A stretch of 51,407 nt of DNA, taken from NCBI GenBank assembly GCA_014378465.1, contig JACMNQ010000037.1, positions 1 through 51,407 on the forward strand, given 5' to 3'. Positions within the stretch are counted from its first letter, which is position 1. Each line of letters begins with the position of its first letter. The notes under the pieces are model-generated. The model was not told the origin of the DNA. It did not search any database and saw nothing but the letters and a program-made list of their open reading frames with translations. Origin of the DNA: Oligoflexia bacterium (GTDB lineage Bacteria > Bdellovibrionota > UBA1018). A program made the position numbers and the translations under genes. This document shows, one piece after another, positions 16,684 through 26,092 of the stretch.

Positions 16684-17507
16684 CCTTTCACGCCAGTCGA
16701 GCGCGGTTTCAATGCCTTCTCACGCGCTTCAAGCTCCTGAGTATACTGCCAGATCTTGACGTGTCGAACCGCGCGCGAGATGCCTTCGAGGATGGAGATC
16801 GCGAAGCCATGCCGGCCGTCCTTGTAAGCGCTGTAATAGAAGTAGTTTTTCAGGAACATGGCGGGGAAAGCGAAGACCATGCGGAACCAGTTGGTCCTCT
16901 GTCCCTGTTTCACGCGGTCTCGCGCTTCGATCGAAGTGTACTTGTTCATCTTCTCGAGGAAGCGTTCGGGTGCAAAGGTCGGCGAGTGCAGCAGGGGTTC
17001 ATGCAGGGACTGAGGCGGTGATGGAAAAATGGGATACTCGTGAATGTCATTCACGTACTTCACGCCCTGGCGATTGAAGAAGCGGTCCTGATAGCTTGGA
17101 TTCCAGATTCCGTAATGAATGGGCTTGCCCAGGAAATACTCCACTCGCTTCACTTTGTAAGCCTTGTGGGAGGGCCCGTCTGGAGCGCTCATGAGCTCGG
17201 TGATCTTCGCAGCCAGTTCAGGGGAGCACTCCTCATCCGCATCCACGACCAGCAGCCAGTTGTTCTTCGCTTCATTCATCGCGAAAGTGCGCTGATCCTT
17301 GAAGCCGGTCCAGGCGCGAGTCAGAAAGCGGAGCCTCCCCGTCCACGGGGCCTGAGGGTCCTTGCAGATCTCGGCGGTGCGGTCTTCACTTGCAGCGTCG
17401 ACGATCACGATCTCATCCGCCCAGGTGAGGGATCTCAGGCAGCGAGCGATGTGCTTTTCTTCGTTTGAAGTGATGATCACTGCGGATACGGAGAGGGTGC
17501 GGTTCAC
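16680..17507 (-). CDS. Glycosyltransferase family 2, second WaaE/KdtX-like enzyme
   Basis: A 275-residue paralogue of the gene at 12719-13531. VSAVIITSNEEKHIARCL, WADEIVIVDAASEDRT, catalytic VVDADEECSPEL and YFLGKPIHYGIWNPSY follow in the same order, with a basic C-terminus. The start is set at a GTG (17507) because it overlaps the stop of the upstream GT9 gene as GTGA; a longer frame upstream lies inside that gene and has no glycosyltransferase sequence. Probably adds a sugar to the inner core next to the GT9 product. Confidence 0.85.
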   Translation of the reverse strand: MNRTLSVSAVIITSNEEKHIARCLRSLTWADEIVIVDAASEDRTAEICKDPQAPWTGRLRFLTRAWTGFKDQRTFAMNEAKNNWLLVVDADEECSPELAAKITELMSAPDGPSHKAYKVKRVEYFLGKPIHYGIWNPSYQDRFFNRQGVKYVNDIHEYPIFPSPPQSLHEPLLHSPTFAPERFLEKMNKYTSIEARDRVKQGQRTNWFRMVFAFPAMFLKNYFYYSAYKDGRHGFAISILEGISRAVRHVKIWQYTQELEAREKALKPRSTGVKG

Positions 17508-18631
17508 TTTTGAATTCCCGTCTGAAGTTCGCGGCAGACCTGATAGACCTGCGCTTCGGTGATGTCCTGCATGCAACGGTGCTTCTCCTCGGTACAGACG
17601 TTGACTCCACACCAGGGTTTCATGTCCCCTTGCAGGTCGGTCGGTCCGTCTTTTCGACAGGGGAGATTTTCGATGTGGAGGATGCGGTGAGTGGCCTGAG
17701 GATACGGATGCCATTCGAAGGGATCTTCGGGACCAAAGACCGTCACCGTGGGTATGCCAAGCGCCACGGCGATGTGTTTTGGTCCGGAGTCATTACCGAG
17801 GTAAACGGTGGCCTGGGCAATCATCGCACTCATTTCACGCAGCGGAAGCCCAACTTCGCAACCGATTCTCGCTCGCAGCTTCGCTCGCTCATTGATGGCG
17901 GGTAGCTGGATGATTTGCTGATCCAGCGCTCTGAAAAATCCCTGAGCCAGTGGATCCTCATCCTGACTGACCAGGCAGAGAGCGGAGCCCTGGGTTTCTC
18001 GGCACCACTGAAGCGCCACAGCTGCATACTTTTCGACGGGCCAGCTCTTGGTCGGACGACTCGCTCCCAGGCCTATGGCAAGAAGAGGCTTCGTGAAGCC
18101 GTGCTTCTGCAGCTGAGTTCTGGCCTGTTGGATTTCCTCGTCCTTCAGAAAGATTCGGGGCATCGTTCCGACCGGAGAATGGATGCCCAGCGCACGCACG
18201 GTATCCATGTCCCTCTCGATGATCGGCTTGAGCATTCCCTTGCCGGGAACCACGACCGTTGAGTGGCGGTTGCGGTCCTGATGGCCATGAAAGTGAACGG
18301 AGCGCATCTTCGCTCCCGTGGCAAAGGAAAGAGTCGCGCTCGAAGGGCTCGCGTGAAAGTTCAAAACCCAGTCATAGTGATTCTTTCGGAGAGTGATCGC
18401 CAGGCGCGCGAGCGCTTTGGTTCGGGATGAAATGTCCTTGTGTCGCTCATAGGTCAGGATGCGGTCCACTGCCGGATGATTTTCCAGGAGAGAAGCCCAG
18501 CGTCGCGATACAACGACATCAATCTCAGCGTTTGGGTAGGTCTTCCTCAGCTCAAGAAGCGGCGCGGTCATCAGGATCGTGTCGCCAAGCGAGCGAAGCT
18601 TGATCGCGAGGATTTTGCGGGGGGCAATCAT
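17504..18631 (-). CDS. Glycosyltransferase family 9 (heptosyltransferase-like)
   Basis: A 375-residue GT-B enzyme of the ADP-heptose:LPS heptosyltransferase (WaaC/WaaF/WaaQ) family. Signatures: KLRSLGDTILMTAPLLELR (about 11-29), GLGASRPTKSWPVEKYAAVA (about 192-211), and the donor-binding YLGNDSGPKHIAVALGIPTVTVFGPEDP (about 283-310). Cysteines in PWCGVNVCTEEKHRCM near the C-terminus match the usual C-terminal cluster of this family. It is the first gene of a four-gene glycosyltransferase operon with four-base overlaps. Likely role in LPS inner-core assembly; sugar specificity inferred. Confidence 0.88.
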   Translation of the reverse strand: MIAPRKILAIKLRSLGDTILMTAPLLELRKTYPNAEIDVVVSRRWASLLENHPAVDRILTYERHKDISSRTKALARLAITLRKNHYDWVLNFHASPSSATLSFATGAKMRSVHFHGHQDRNRHSTVVVPGKGMLKPIIERDMDTVRALGIHSPVGTMPRIFLKDEEIQQARTQLQKHGFTKPLLAIGLGASRPTKSWPVEKYAAVALQWCRETQGSALCLVSQDEDPLAQGFFRALDQQIIQLPAINERAKLRARIGCEVGLPLREMSAMIAQATVYLGNDSGPKHIAVALGIPTVTVFGPEDPFEWHPYPQATHRILHIENLPCRKDGPTDLQGDMKPWCGVNVCTEEKHRCMQDITEAQVYQVCRELQTGIQK

Positions 18632-18691
18632 TGAGGAAAGTCTAACTCAGATCGGGAATGCGGCGCAAATCTCTTGAGGGCTTCAAATGCA

Positions 18692-18729
18692 AAAAGGCCC
18701 CGGCTTCCGTGAGGAGACCGAGGCCTTTT
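18692..18729 (-). terminator. Intrinsic terminator after the small Lys/Ala-rich gene
   Basis: AAAAGGCC (692-699) pairs with GGCCTTTT (722-729), then one C/A mismatch and three more pairs (CGG/CCG), closing a 14-base loop. On minus it ends in a T-run. It separates the small exported protein from the glycosyltransferase operon downstream. The GGCC core flanked by A/T runs echoes the terminator near 8360. Confidence 0.85.
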
Positions 18730-18752
18730 CAAAAGATCAAGCGAACTCAGGA

Positions 18753-18998
18753 TTAGTGAGCAGCTGGAGCGTCTGCAGCTGGAGCAGCGGCTTTTTCTTC
18801 TTTAACTTTCTTGGACTTCTTTGCTTTCTTGGTGTGCTTAGCGGTCTTGGTGTCCATCTTTGCTTCTGCAGCAGCTGGAGCAGCAGTTTCGGTGGTGGTG
18901 GTGGTGGTTTCAGATTTCTTTTCGGTCTTTGCTTCGTTTGCGAAGGAAACAGCAGACATTGCGAAGCAAGCGACGAGGGCAAGGATAAAGGTTTTCAT
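18753..18998 (-). CDS. Small exported Lys/Ala/Thr-rich protein
   Basis: An 81-residue protein with a clear signal peptide (FILALVACFAMSAVSFA, probable cleavage after residue 20). The mature 61 residues are low complexity: KTEKKSET, a run of six threonines, AAPAAAEAK, then KHTKKAKKSKKVKEEKAAAPA. Strongly basic, probably disordered and periplasmic or envelope-bound. A strong AGGAG six bases before the ATG and a tight terminator suggest a well-expressed single gene. No known function; it could bind polyanions such as LPS, peptidoglycan or DNA. Confidence 0.75.
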   Translation of the reverse strand: MKTFILALVACFAMSAVSFANEAKTEKKSETTTTTTETAAPAAAEAKMDTKTAKHTKKAKKSKKVKEEKAAAPAADAPAAH

Positions 18999-19153
18999 GA
19001 GAATCTCCTAATTAGAGGGGTTGTTTTCAGTCGCTTCATTTTCATGTAGCGTCATCACCCAACACTAGACGCATTTCGTGGAGTGATCAACAAAAATCTT
19101 GTAATTTCAGATAGTTGTAGCGTTTTGAAACACTGTCGCAAAATTCAGCACAC

Positions 19154-19795
19154 TCAGAATTTTGAATTAAAAGTGTAAATATGCCTGATATCGATGTGTT
19201 GAAAACGCAGGTGCTTGAGCTTCATGGCCGACAGTTGCAGAATGAGCTTCGTCTGCCGACCTTTGTCCTGAAATCTGACCTTCTTGATTTCACTCAAAAT
19301 GAACCGTTCCATCTCCACCGGGTGAAAACAGAAGCCGCGGGAGAACTCGTGACTGCCTTTGAAGGGAATGATTCGGGCTTCGAAGAGATCACCCCGGGCA
19401 AAACCGCGATTGATCTCGGCATCGGTCACCGTGTGGGTCTTGTTGGAAAACAGGTCGTAGCAGACCAGACCCTTCTTGTTCCAGGTATGGCGCTTGAGTC
19501 GGAAGACCGAATGGATCGTGGAGCAGAAGTCGCGGTAGATGTTGAGCTCCTCGTCGGAAAAGCGCTCCTTGTTCTTTCTGAAGTAGTATTTGATGGGCGA
19601 TAGATCGACGCCCGGAAGGTCACGGTCAAAAATATACCAGTCCATGAAGATGCACATGCGCTGCTCGAACTCGGAGTCATCTTCGTAAACGATCCCGGCC
19701 TTTTCGAAATACTCCTGCTTTGCGTTGTAGACTTCGCGGTAGTACTCGCCAGTGGTGAACTCTTCGACAATGGGATCGAGGTATTTTTGATACAT
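19154..19795 (-). CDS. Unknown conserved-looking protein downstream of carA
   Basis: A 213-residue soluble protein, not recognised. It has aromatic/acidic segments such as MYQKYLDPIVEEFTTGEYY and MDWYIFDRDLPG, a central CYDLFSNKTHTVTDAEI and GDLFEARIIPFKG, and HPVEMERFI late in the chain. No signal or membrane segment. It begins seven bases after the carA stop without a ribosome site of its own, so it is probably the last gene of the lepA-lepB-pyrB-pyrC-carA run. A role in pyrimidine metabolism cannot be concluded from position alone. Confidence 0.65.
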   Translation of the reverse strand: MYQKYLDPIVEEFTTGEYYREVYNAKQEYFEKAGIVYEDDSEFEQRMCIFMDWYIFDRDLPGVDLSPIKYYFRKNKERFSDEELNIYRDFCSTIHSVFRLKRHTWNKKGLVCYDLFSNKTHTVTDAEINRGFARGDLFEARIIPFKGSHEFSRGFCFHPVEMERFILSEIKKVRFQDKGRQTKLILQLSAMKLKHLRFQHIDIRHIYTFNSKF

Positions 19796-19802
19796 AGTGC
19801 AG

Positions 19803-21008
19803 TTAGACGCCTTTTACAGAGTCTCGCATGGAATCGATGAAACGTTCAAATAGAACCATCGAATCATGAGGACCCGGACAGGCTTCCGGATGATACTGCA
19901 CGGAGAAGGCCTGGGCACCCTTCACTCGGAGTCCTTCAACCGTGCGGTCGTTGAGGTTCATGTGAGTGACTTCGATGTTCGCGGGGAGCGAGCTGTCGTC
20001 GACTGCATAGCCGTGGTTGTGAGAGCTGATTTCGACGCGCTTCGTGTCATGCTCGATGACGGGCTGATTGCCGCCGCGGTGACCGAACTTGAGTTTGTAG
20101 GTCTTCGCACCCATGGCAAGCGCAAGGACCTGATGACCCATGCAGACTCCAAAGAGCGGCACCTTGCCAACGAGACCGCGCACGGCTTCGGCAGCATAAG
20201 GTGCGGCGGCCGGATCGCCAGGACCATTGGAAAGAAAGACACCGTCAGGTTTTCTGGAAAGCACTTCTGCCGCAGTGGAAGTCGCAGGCAGAACTTCGAT
20301 GTCGCAACCGAAGTGGTGCAGACTCTTCAGGAGATTCCATTTCACGCCGTAATCGATCGTGACGACTTTGTAGCGTTTGCCACCGGAAGGGATCGTGAAA
20401 TTCTCGACCCCGCCCGCGGCTGCAGTGGATTTCATGTCCTTCGGAGGCCAGAAGTAAGGCTTTTGAGTCGTGACTTCACCGATGAGATCTCGACCTTCAA
20501 ATGAGGGGAGCTCGGCGAGGCGTCCACGTGCAAGATGTCTTTGATCCGCAGGCAGGATGAGTCCGCGCACGACCCCCAGGGAGCGCAGGTGGCGAGTGAG
20601 CGCGCGAGTGTCGACTCCGTAAAGGCCAGGGATTCCGTGAGTCCTGAGGTACTGATCCAGATTTCCAACGGAGCGCCAGTTCGAAGGAGTCTCAGCACTT
20701 TCCTGCACGACGAAACCTGCGCACCAGGGCTGGGCACTCTCCGGGTCTTCGAAGTTGATGCCCGTATTTCCGACGTGCGGAACCGTCAGGCAGACAATCT
20801 GACCGTAGTAGGAGGGATCCGTGAGAATTTCCTGATAGCCGGTCATTGACGTGTTGAATACCACTTCGCCGTAACCGCGGTCCTTCGGCAGGTCATTCTG
20901 AGAGGAAGAGAGAGGTGAGCCAAAGAGAAATCCTGGAAAGGCTTTTCCATCCGGATGGGTCCGGTCTTCAAGAACCAGGACACCCGGGACTTTTTGAATT
21001 TCTTTCAT
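19803..21008 (-). CDS. carA: Carbamoyl-phosphate synthase small (glutaminase) subunit
   Basis: Hydrolyses glutamine and channels ammonia to CarB for carbamoyl phosphate, used for pyrimidines and arginine. 401 residues. The N-terminal CPSase domain has FNTSMTGYQEILTDPSY and GVDTRALTRHLR. The C-terminal class I amidotransferase has C289 in FGVCMGHQVLALA and the H373/E375 pair in QYHPEACPGPHDS. It lies six bases from pyrC on the same strand. The large subunit carB is not in the window. Confidence 0.95.
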   Translation of the reverse strand: MKEIQKVPGVLVLEDRTHPDGKAFPGFLFGSPLSSSQNDLPKDRGYGEVVFNTSMTGYQEILTDPSYYGQIVCLTVPHVGNTGINFEDPESAQPWCAGFVVQESAETPSNWRSVGNLDQYLRTHGIPGLYGVDTRALTRHLRSLGVVRGLILPADQRHLARGRLAELPSFEGRDLIGEVTTQKPYFWPPKDMKSTAAAGGVENFTIPSGGKRYKVVTIDYGVKWNLLKSLHHFGCDIEVLPATSTAAEVLSRKPDGVFLSNGPGDPAAAPYAAEAVRGLVGKVPLFGVCMGHQVLALAMGAKTYKLKFGHRGGNQPVIEHDTKRVEISSHNHGYAVDDSSLPANIEVTHMNLNDRTVEGLRVKGAQAFSVQYHPEACPGPHDSMVLFERFIDSMRDSVKGV

Positions 21009-21014
21009 CGAAAC

Positions 21015-22313
21015 CTACTCCTTTGCAGCCCTGTGCAGCACTTTGCCCGCCACGATCGTAGCTAACACTTTGCCCCGAAGTTTCCAGTCAAGAAAAGGGG
21101 AATTGTGACTTTTGGAGAGGATCTGATCATGGCTGAAAACCCATTCTGCCAGAGGGTCCAGAATCGTCACGTCGGCGGCTTGCCCGACTCTCAACGTCCC
21201 GTAGGGCAGATTCAAAAGTTTCGCCGGTTTGACGGTCAGGGCTTCAACCCAGCGGTCGACTGAAACGATACCTTTGTGCACCAGATCCAGAGTCAGCGGC
21301 ACCGCGGTCTGGAGTCCAATGATGCCGCAGGACGCCTGATCAAATTCGACGGCTTTGTCCGTGAGCCCATGCGGGGCGTGATCCGTCGCGATGATATCCA
21401 CAAGTCCTTCTCCCACGGCTTTCTGAAGAGCTTCGACGTCGCCTTCGGTCCGCAGTGGAGGCGCCATCTTGAAATTCGTATCGTAGCCGCGCACGGATTC
21501 CTCGGTGATGCGCAAGTGATGGGGGCTCGCTTCAGCCGTGACCGGAAGTCCTGCATCTTTGGCGCGGCGAACGTGCTCAAGTCCGACTTCGGTCGAAATG
21601 TGAGCGATGTGCACGGGGGCGCGAGTGAGTCGACAGAGCGCGATTTCACGAGCGACGAGAATCTCTTCGGCAGCGGCCGGAATTCCACGGAGTCCAAGTT
21701 CGTTGGAGAGTGCGCCTTCATTCATGACGCCTTTGCCGACGAGGTTGCTGTCCTCGGCATGACTGATGATCGGCACACCAAACGCTTTGGCGTAATCCAT
21801 CGCTTTTCTCATCAGGTAAGAGTTCATCACAGGCATGCCATCATCACTGATGGCGACTGCACCTTCAGCGACCATGGCACCAATCTCGGCAAGCTCTTCG
21901 CCCCTCAGGCCCTTCGTCACGGCGCCGATGGGAAACACGCGGCAGGCAGCGACGGCTTTCGCTTTTTCGCGGATGAAAGCCGTGACGTAGGGCGTGTCAT
22001 TCACGGGCTGGGTGTTCGCCATGCAGGCGACTGACGTGAAGCCTCCCGCAACGGCGGCGCGGGTTCCGGTCTCGATGGTCTCCTTGTACTCAAGTCCTGG
22101 CTCTCTCAAGTGCACATGGATGTCGATGAGGCCCGGCAGGATCCACGCGCCTTTGGCTTCGATGATTTCCTGAGCGGCGGCGGCCGGAATCTTCCCAGGC
22201 TGGTCGATCGCGAAGATCTTGCCGTCCTGAATCAGAACATCAAAATCTCCGTTGATGCGCTGAGAAGGGTCGATGACTTTGCCGCCCCGGATGAGGATGT
22301 TGAATGAGCTCAT
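21015..22313 (-). CDS. pyrC: Dihydroorotase
   Basis: Closes carbamoyl-aspartate to dihydroorotate in pyrimidine synthesis. 432 residues, class I (PyrC/PyrX-type) amidohydrolase. Metal ligands in DIHVHLREPG (about 63-72), HAED (about 178-181), HIAHIS, TAEASPHHL and the catalytic ATDHAPHG (about 308-315). All ligands look intact, so this is an active enzyme rather than a PyrX-like pseudo-subunit. The start overlaps the pyrB stop by four bases (ATGA). Confidence 0.94.
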   Translation of the reverse strand: MSSFNILIRGGKVIDPSQRINGDFDVLIQDGKIFAIDQPGKIPAAAAQEIIEAKGAWILPGLIDIHVHLREPGLEYKETIETGTRAAVAGGFTSVACMANTQPVNDTPYVTAFIREKAKAVAACRVFPIGAVTKGLRGEELAEIGAMVAEGAVAISDDGMPVMNSYLMRKAMDYAKAFGVPIISHAEDSNLVGKGVMNEGALSNELGLRGIPAAAEEILVAREIALCRLTRAPVHIAHISTEVGLEHVRRAKDAGLPVTAEASPHHLRITEESVRGYDTNFKMAPPLRTEGDVEALQKAVGEGLVDIIATDHAPHGLTDKAVEFDQASCGIIGLQTAVPLTLDLVHKGIVSVDRWVEALTVKPAKLLNLPYGTLRVGQAADVTILDPLAEWVFSHDQILSKSHNSPFLDWKLRGKVLATIVAGKVLHRAAKE

Positions 22314-23260
22314 GAATTTGATCCTTTTTGAAGCCAGCTTTGAAGCGCGTCCGGCGCGCAGATCGCGGCCAGCACGGCCATGCGGATGATCACGCCGTTG
22401 AAAACCTGATCAAGAATGACGGAGTGAGGGCCATCGGCCACTTCAGGATCGAGCTCCACTCCCCGGTTGATCGGTCCTGGGTGAAGGATGATGGCACCCT
22501 TTTTGAGAAGCTTCGCGCGTTCCTGATTGAGTCCCCAGAATTTGGAGTATTCGGCGATCGACGGGATCTGCATGCGGTTCTGTCGCTCGAGCTGAATCCG
22601 GAGCGCCATCACGACGTCCGCATCTCCGAGAAGCGACTCCGGCCGATAAGCGAAGTCCACTCCAAGAGTCTCCGGATGAGGCGGCAAAAGTGTGGGTGGG
22701 GCGCAGACGGCGACTGAAGCGCCGAGCTTTCTCAAGATGTGAATGTTGGATCTCGCGACCCGGCTGTGCGCGATGTCTCCGAGAATGACGACTCGCTTGC
22801 CTTCGACGGAGCCGAGCTTCTCTTCGATCGTGAAGACGTCCAGCAGTCCCTGGGTCGGATGTTCATGAAAGCCATCACCCGCGTTGATGACCGGAACGCC
22901 GATCGATCCTGCCAGAGTCTGCGGGCTCCCGGCCGAAGCGTGCCTCACGACGATCGCATGAGGACGCATCGCTTCGATGTTCTTGGCGGTATCAATGAGA
23001 GTTTCGCCCTTTGAAGTGCTCGAAGTCGAAGCCGCGAAGTTCAAAGTCCCCGCGCCCAGTTTTCTTGTGGCGAGCTCAAAGGAAGTGCGAGTGCGAGTCG
23101 AGTTTTCAAAGAAGAGATTCACGATGGTTTTGCCCTGGAGGAGCGGGATTGTGTCCCCGTCCCGAACTTGAGGCGCCATCTTGACTGCGGTGGAAAGGAG
23201 AAAGCGGATCTGCTCTCGGGAGAGTTCTGAGGCACTTAAAAGATTTCTCAATCGTTCCAT
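22310..23260 (-). CDS. pyrB: Aspartate carbamoyltransferase catalytic subunit
   Basis: Joins carbamoyl phosphate and aspartate. 316 residues. Carbamoyl-phosphate loop FFENSTRTRTSFE (about 50-62), a second SSTSKGET segment, HPTQGLLD, GDIAHSRVARSN and the C-terminal HPGPINRGVE are all present. The start at 23260 is chosen because AAGGAG lies seven bases upstream and the family begins here; the longer frame overlaps lepB. No regulatory subunit gene (pyrI) is adjacent, as in the PyrB/PyrC-type organisation. Confidence 0.94.
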   Translation of the reverse strand: MERLRNLLSASELSREQIRFLLSTAVKMAPQVRDGDTIPLLQGKTIVNLFFENSTRTRTSFELATRKLGAGTLNFAASTSSTSKGETLIDTAKNIEAMRPHAIVVRHASAGSPQTLAGSIGVPVINAGDGFHEHPTQGLLDVFTIEEKLGSVEGKRVVILGDIAHSRVARSNIHILRKLGASVAVCAPPTLLPPHPETLGVDFAYRPESLLGDADVVMALRIQLERQNRMQIPSIAEYSKFWGLNQERAKLLKKGAIILHPGPINRGVELDPEVADGPHSVILDQVFNGVIIRMAVLAAICAPDALQSWLQKGSNS

Positions 23261-23273
23261 GTGAATCTCCTTT

Positions 23274-23993
23274 TCAATTGATGGGTCGGAACATTCTTTC
23301 GAAGCGGACTCTTGAAAACCAGCTGCTCGGGGCTCTGTCACCCTGCGGATCAATGGAGAGCCAGACCCAGAGTGCCCTGCCCTTGAGCGAACTCAGCGGA
23401 ACCAGAGCCCAGTTCTTGGCCGGTTTGTATTCCGGAAATTCCGAACGCGCGTCGCCCACGACGAAAATCTGATTCTCTCCGATCAGCATCGGTTTCGTGA
23501 GTTCCAGATGAGGGGGCTCCCAGCAGACCGGGTAGCGCACGAGCGGTGAGCCTGAAGGAGTTGGAATTTTTTCTTCACCGCAAAGTGATTTGGAAGAAGT
23601 TTCAATCGTGACGGGTTTGCCATTGAGAAGCAGTTTGCCCTTTTTCAGCTCGACGGTATCGCCCGGAAGTCCAACCACTCGCTTGATGAAGTCTTTCCTG
23701 GGTTCATCTGGAAAGGAGAAGATCACGACTTCGCCGTAATGGGGCATCCGACCTGCGCTGAACGGCTTTGTGGACCAGGGAGTGCGAAGTCCATAAGTTG
23801 ATTTTGCGACAAAGACGGTGTCGCCCGCTTCAAGAGTCGGGCGCATGGCCTGACTCGGGATGCGGTAGGCTTCGATTACGAAAAAGCGGATGAAAAGTGC
23901 GATGAGGACCGCAAGGAGAGCTGCCAGGCCGTAGTCTCGGATCAGTTTTGAGGAGGATTCCTTTTGCGCCACTTTTTCCCTGGGTTCAGTCAA
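23274..23993 (-). CDS. lepB: Signal peptidase I homologue lacking the catalytic serine
   Basis: A 239-residue LepB-family membrane protein: cytosolic N-terminus, one transmembrane helix (about 22-40), then a periplasmic domain. Box B reads [15 protein letters not shown] (44-58) where active enzymes have PSGSM; the nucleophile position is Ala49 (codon at 23847-23849). The general base Lys104 in [12 protein letters not shown] is kept. The box E region reads [11 protein letters not shown] instead of GDNRxxSxDSR, so it is degenerate too. Likely inactive as a peptidase, perhaps a chaperone-like or accessory paralogue. It starts at TTG overlapping the lepA stop by eight bases (GTG at 23972 is an alternative). 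Confidence 0.85.
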   Translation of the reverse strand: MTEPREKVAQKESSSKLIRDYGLAALLAVLIALFIRFFVIEAYRIPSQAMRPTLEAGDTVFVAKSTYGLRTPWSTKPFSAGRMPHYGEVVIFSFPDEPRKDFIKRVVGLPGDTVELKKGKLLLNGKPVTIETSSKSLCGEEKIPTPSGSPLVRYPVCWEPPHLELTKPMLIGENQIFVVGDARSEFPEYKPAKNWALVPLSSLKGRALWVWLSIDPQGDRAPSSWFSRVRFERMFRPIN

Positions 23994-25782
23994 CTTTGAG
24001 AACGGCGAGAAAGGCTTCCTGCGGAATTTCCACGGAACCGATCGATTTCATGCGTTTCTTGCCTTCTTTTTGTTTTTCGAGGAGCTTGCGTTTGCGCGAG
24101 ATATCTCCGCCGTAACACTTGGCAGTGACGTTCTTGCGCAGTGCTGAGATGGATTCGCGGGCCACGATCTTGGCACCGATGGCAGCCTGGATCGCGATTT
24201 CGAACATCTGGCGGTCGATGAGTTCCTTCATCTTCTTGACGAGCTCACGGCCACGGTACGCAGCCTTCTCGCGGTGAATGATGAGAGAGAGCGCATCGAC
24301 GGATTCGCCGTTGATGAGGATGTCGAGTTTCACGAGATCCGCCGGACGGTAATCCGTCAGTTCGTAATCCATGGATGCATAGCCTTTGGTCGAGCTCTTC
24401 AGGCGGTCATAGAAATCGAAGACCATTTCATTGAGCGGCATCTCGTAGATCAGAGTCACGCGGTCGCTCGTGATGTAATCCAGCTTGACCTGGATCCCGC
24501 GGCGTTCATTGAGAATGGCCATGACGTTGCCGACAAATTCGGCAGGCATGTGGATGGTGATCTTGATGTAGGGCTCTTCGATGAGCTCGATTTTCACGGG
24601 GTCCGGCATCTTGGCCGGGTTGTCGATCATGAGATGCTCGCCGTCGGTTTTGGTGATCTTGTAGATGACGGAAGGCGCGGTCGTGATCAGGTTGAGATTG
24701 TACTCGCGCTCGAGGCGTTCCTGGACGACGTCCATGTGGAGGAGCCCGAGAAATCCGCAACGAAAGCCGAAGCCCAGAGCGGTGGAGGTTTCAGGCTCCC
24801 AGCTGATGGCGGCGTCATTGAGTTTCAGTTTCTCAAGCGCTTCTTTGAGGTCGTTGTATTCGTCGGCATCAATCGGGTAGACGCCGCAGAAAACCATGGG
24901 CTTCACTTCCTTGAAGCCGCCGAGAGATCCGGTCGCAAGATTGTTGGCATCCATGATCGTGTCGCCGACCTTCATGTCGCGAACGTCCTTGATGCCGCAG
25001 ACGATGGCGCCCACTTCTCCGCTGGTGATGGCTTTCACGTCCGTGAATTTGGGAGTGAAAGTGCCGAGGCGCTGAACTTCGTATTCTTTTCCGACGTGAA
25101 AGAGGCGGATCTTCGTGCCGATCTTGATCGAGCCTTCGAAGACGCGGCAAAGCGCGATGACGCCCTGATAAGGATCGTACCAGCTGTCAAAGATCAAAGC
25201 GCGAAGCGGATCATTGTCACAGTCCTTGGGAGCGGGAAAGTATTTGACCGCGGCTTCGAGCACGTCTTCGATACCAATGCCGGACTTGGCGCTGCAGTAG
25301 ACGGCGCGGTCGACATCGACCATGCCGATCATCTCATCGATTTCCTTGAGCACACGAACGGGGTCCGCGGATGGCAGATCGATCTTGTTGATGGCCGGGA
25401 AAACTTCGAGATTGATGTCGAGCGCCATGAAGACGTTGGCGAGAGTCTGAGCTTCGACGCCCTGAGAAGCGTCGACGACCAGGATGGCGCCTTCACAGGC
25501 GGCCAGGGAGCGGGAAACTTCGTATGTGAAGTCGACATGACCGGGAGTATCGATCAGATTGAGAATGTAGGTCTGGCCATCTTTGGCTTTGTAGTTGAGG
25601 CGAGCGCTCTGGGCCTTGATCGTGATGCCGCGCTCTTTTTCGATGTCCATGCTGTCGAGGTACTGCGCTTCCATCTGACGGGCGGTCACGGTGCCAGTGA
25701 CTTCAAGGAGGCGATCCGCGAGCGTGGATTTGCCGTGATCGATATGCGCGATGATGCAGAAATTTCGGATATTTTTGGACAT
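23986..25782 (-). CDS. lepA: Elongation factor 4 (LepA)
   Basis: A ribosome-associated GTPase that aids initiation and back-translocation under stress. 598 residues, full length. GTPase motifs: [14 protein letters not shown] (P-loop), [20 protein letters not shown] and a SAK motif (CSAKSGIG). These are followed by domain II, III and V-like regions and the characteristic C-terminal domain with [15 protein letters not shown] [14 protein letters not shown] and [16 protein letters not shown]. lepA followed directly by lepB is a common bacterial pairing. Confidence 0.97.
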   Translation of the reverse strand: MSKNIRNFCIIAHIDHGKSTLADRLLEVTGTVTARQMEAQYLDSMDIEKERGITIKAQSARLNYKAKDGQTYILNLIDTPGHVDFTYEVSRSLAACEGAILVVDASQGVEAQTLANVFMALDINLEVFPAINKIDLPSADPVRVLKEIDEMIGMVDVDRAVYCSAKSGIGIEDVLEAAVKYFPAPKDCDNDPLRALIFDSWYDPYQGVIALCRVFEGSIKIGTKIRLFHVGKEYEVQRLGTFTPKFTDVKAITSGEVGAIVCGIKDVRDMKVGDTIMDANNLATGSLGGFKEVKPMVFCGVYPIDADEYNDLKEALEKLKLNDAAISWEPETSTALGFGFRCGFLGLLHMDVVQERLEREYNLNLITTAPSVIYKITKTDGEHLMIDNPAKMPDPVKIELIEEPYIKITIHMPAEFVGNVMAILNERRGIQVKLDYITSDRVTLIYEMPLNEMVFDFYDRLKSSTKGYASMDYELTDYRPADLVKLDILINGESVDALSLIIHREKAAYRGRELVKKMKELIDRQMFEIAIQAAIGAKIVARESISALRKNVTAKCYGGDISRKRKLLEKQKEGKKRMKSIGSVEIPQEAFLAVLKVD

Positions 25783-25872
25783 GCTCTTTTGACTTCTCGA
25801 GAACGTTGCAGGCTGTTTTGGGTTGCGTGCAAGTTAACAGAGTCAGAGCCGGGATAGCAATTTTTTATGGCC

Positions 25873-26070
25873 TCAGATCGGGGGCATCGCACGCCAGAGA
25901 AAGAAGCCGACGACTGCGGGCAGGACGACGAGGAGAATGATTCCGCCTTCATTGAAAAGCAGCTCCTGAAACAGACTGGGCTTCTCAGGCGCAGCAGTGG
26001 GCACCAAAGCCGATGACTGGGCGTCCTTTGTGGTTTGAGTCCGGGCGTCATCTATTATTGACTTTTTCAT
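25873..26070 (-). CDS. Small single-pass membrane protein
   Basis: A 65-residue protein with a polar N-terminal 40 residues and one hydrophobic helix (IILLVVLPAVVGFFLW, about 44-59) ending in RAMPPI. A GAGAG lies shortly before the ATG. It sits 90 bases upstream of lepA on the same strand and 22 bases from a divergent gene. Function not recognised. A reading frame of 121 residues overlaps it but has no such coherent features. Confidence 0.55.
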   Translation of the reverse strand: MKKSIIDDARTQTTKDAQSSALVPTAAPEKPSLFQELLFNEGGIILLVVLPAVVGFFLWRAMPPI

Positions 26071-26092
26071 TCAAGCTCTCCATATCTGAGGG

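Noticed and set aside
21015..22313. pyrC product as an inactive PyrX-like partner of PyrB
   Set aside because: All metal-ligand and catalytic motifs of an active dihydroorotase are present.
24274..25857. A 527-codon open frame antisense to lepA
   Set aside because: It mirrors the lepA gene exactly, is rich in D, H and V as expected from antisense codon bias, and has no recognisable domain.
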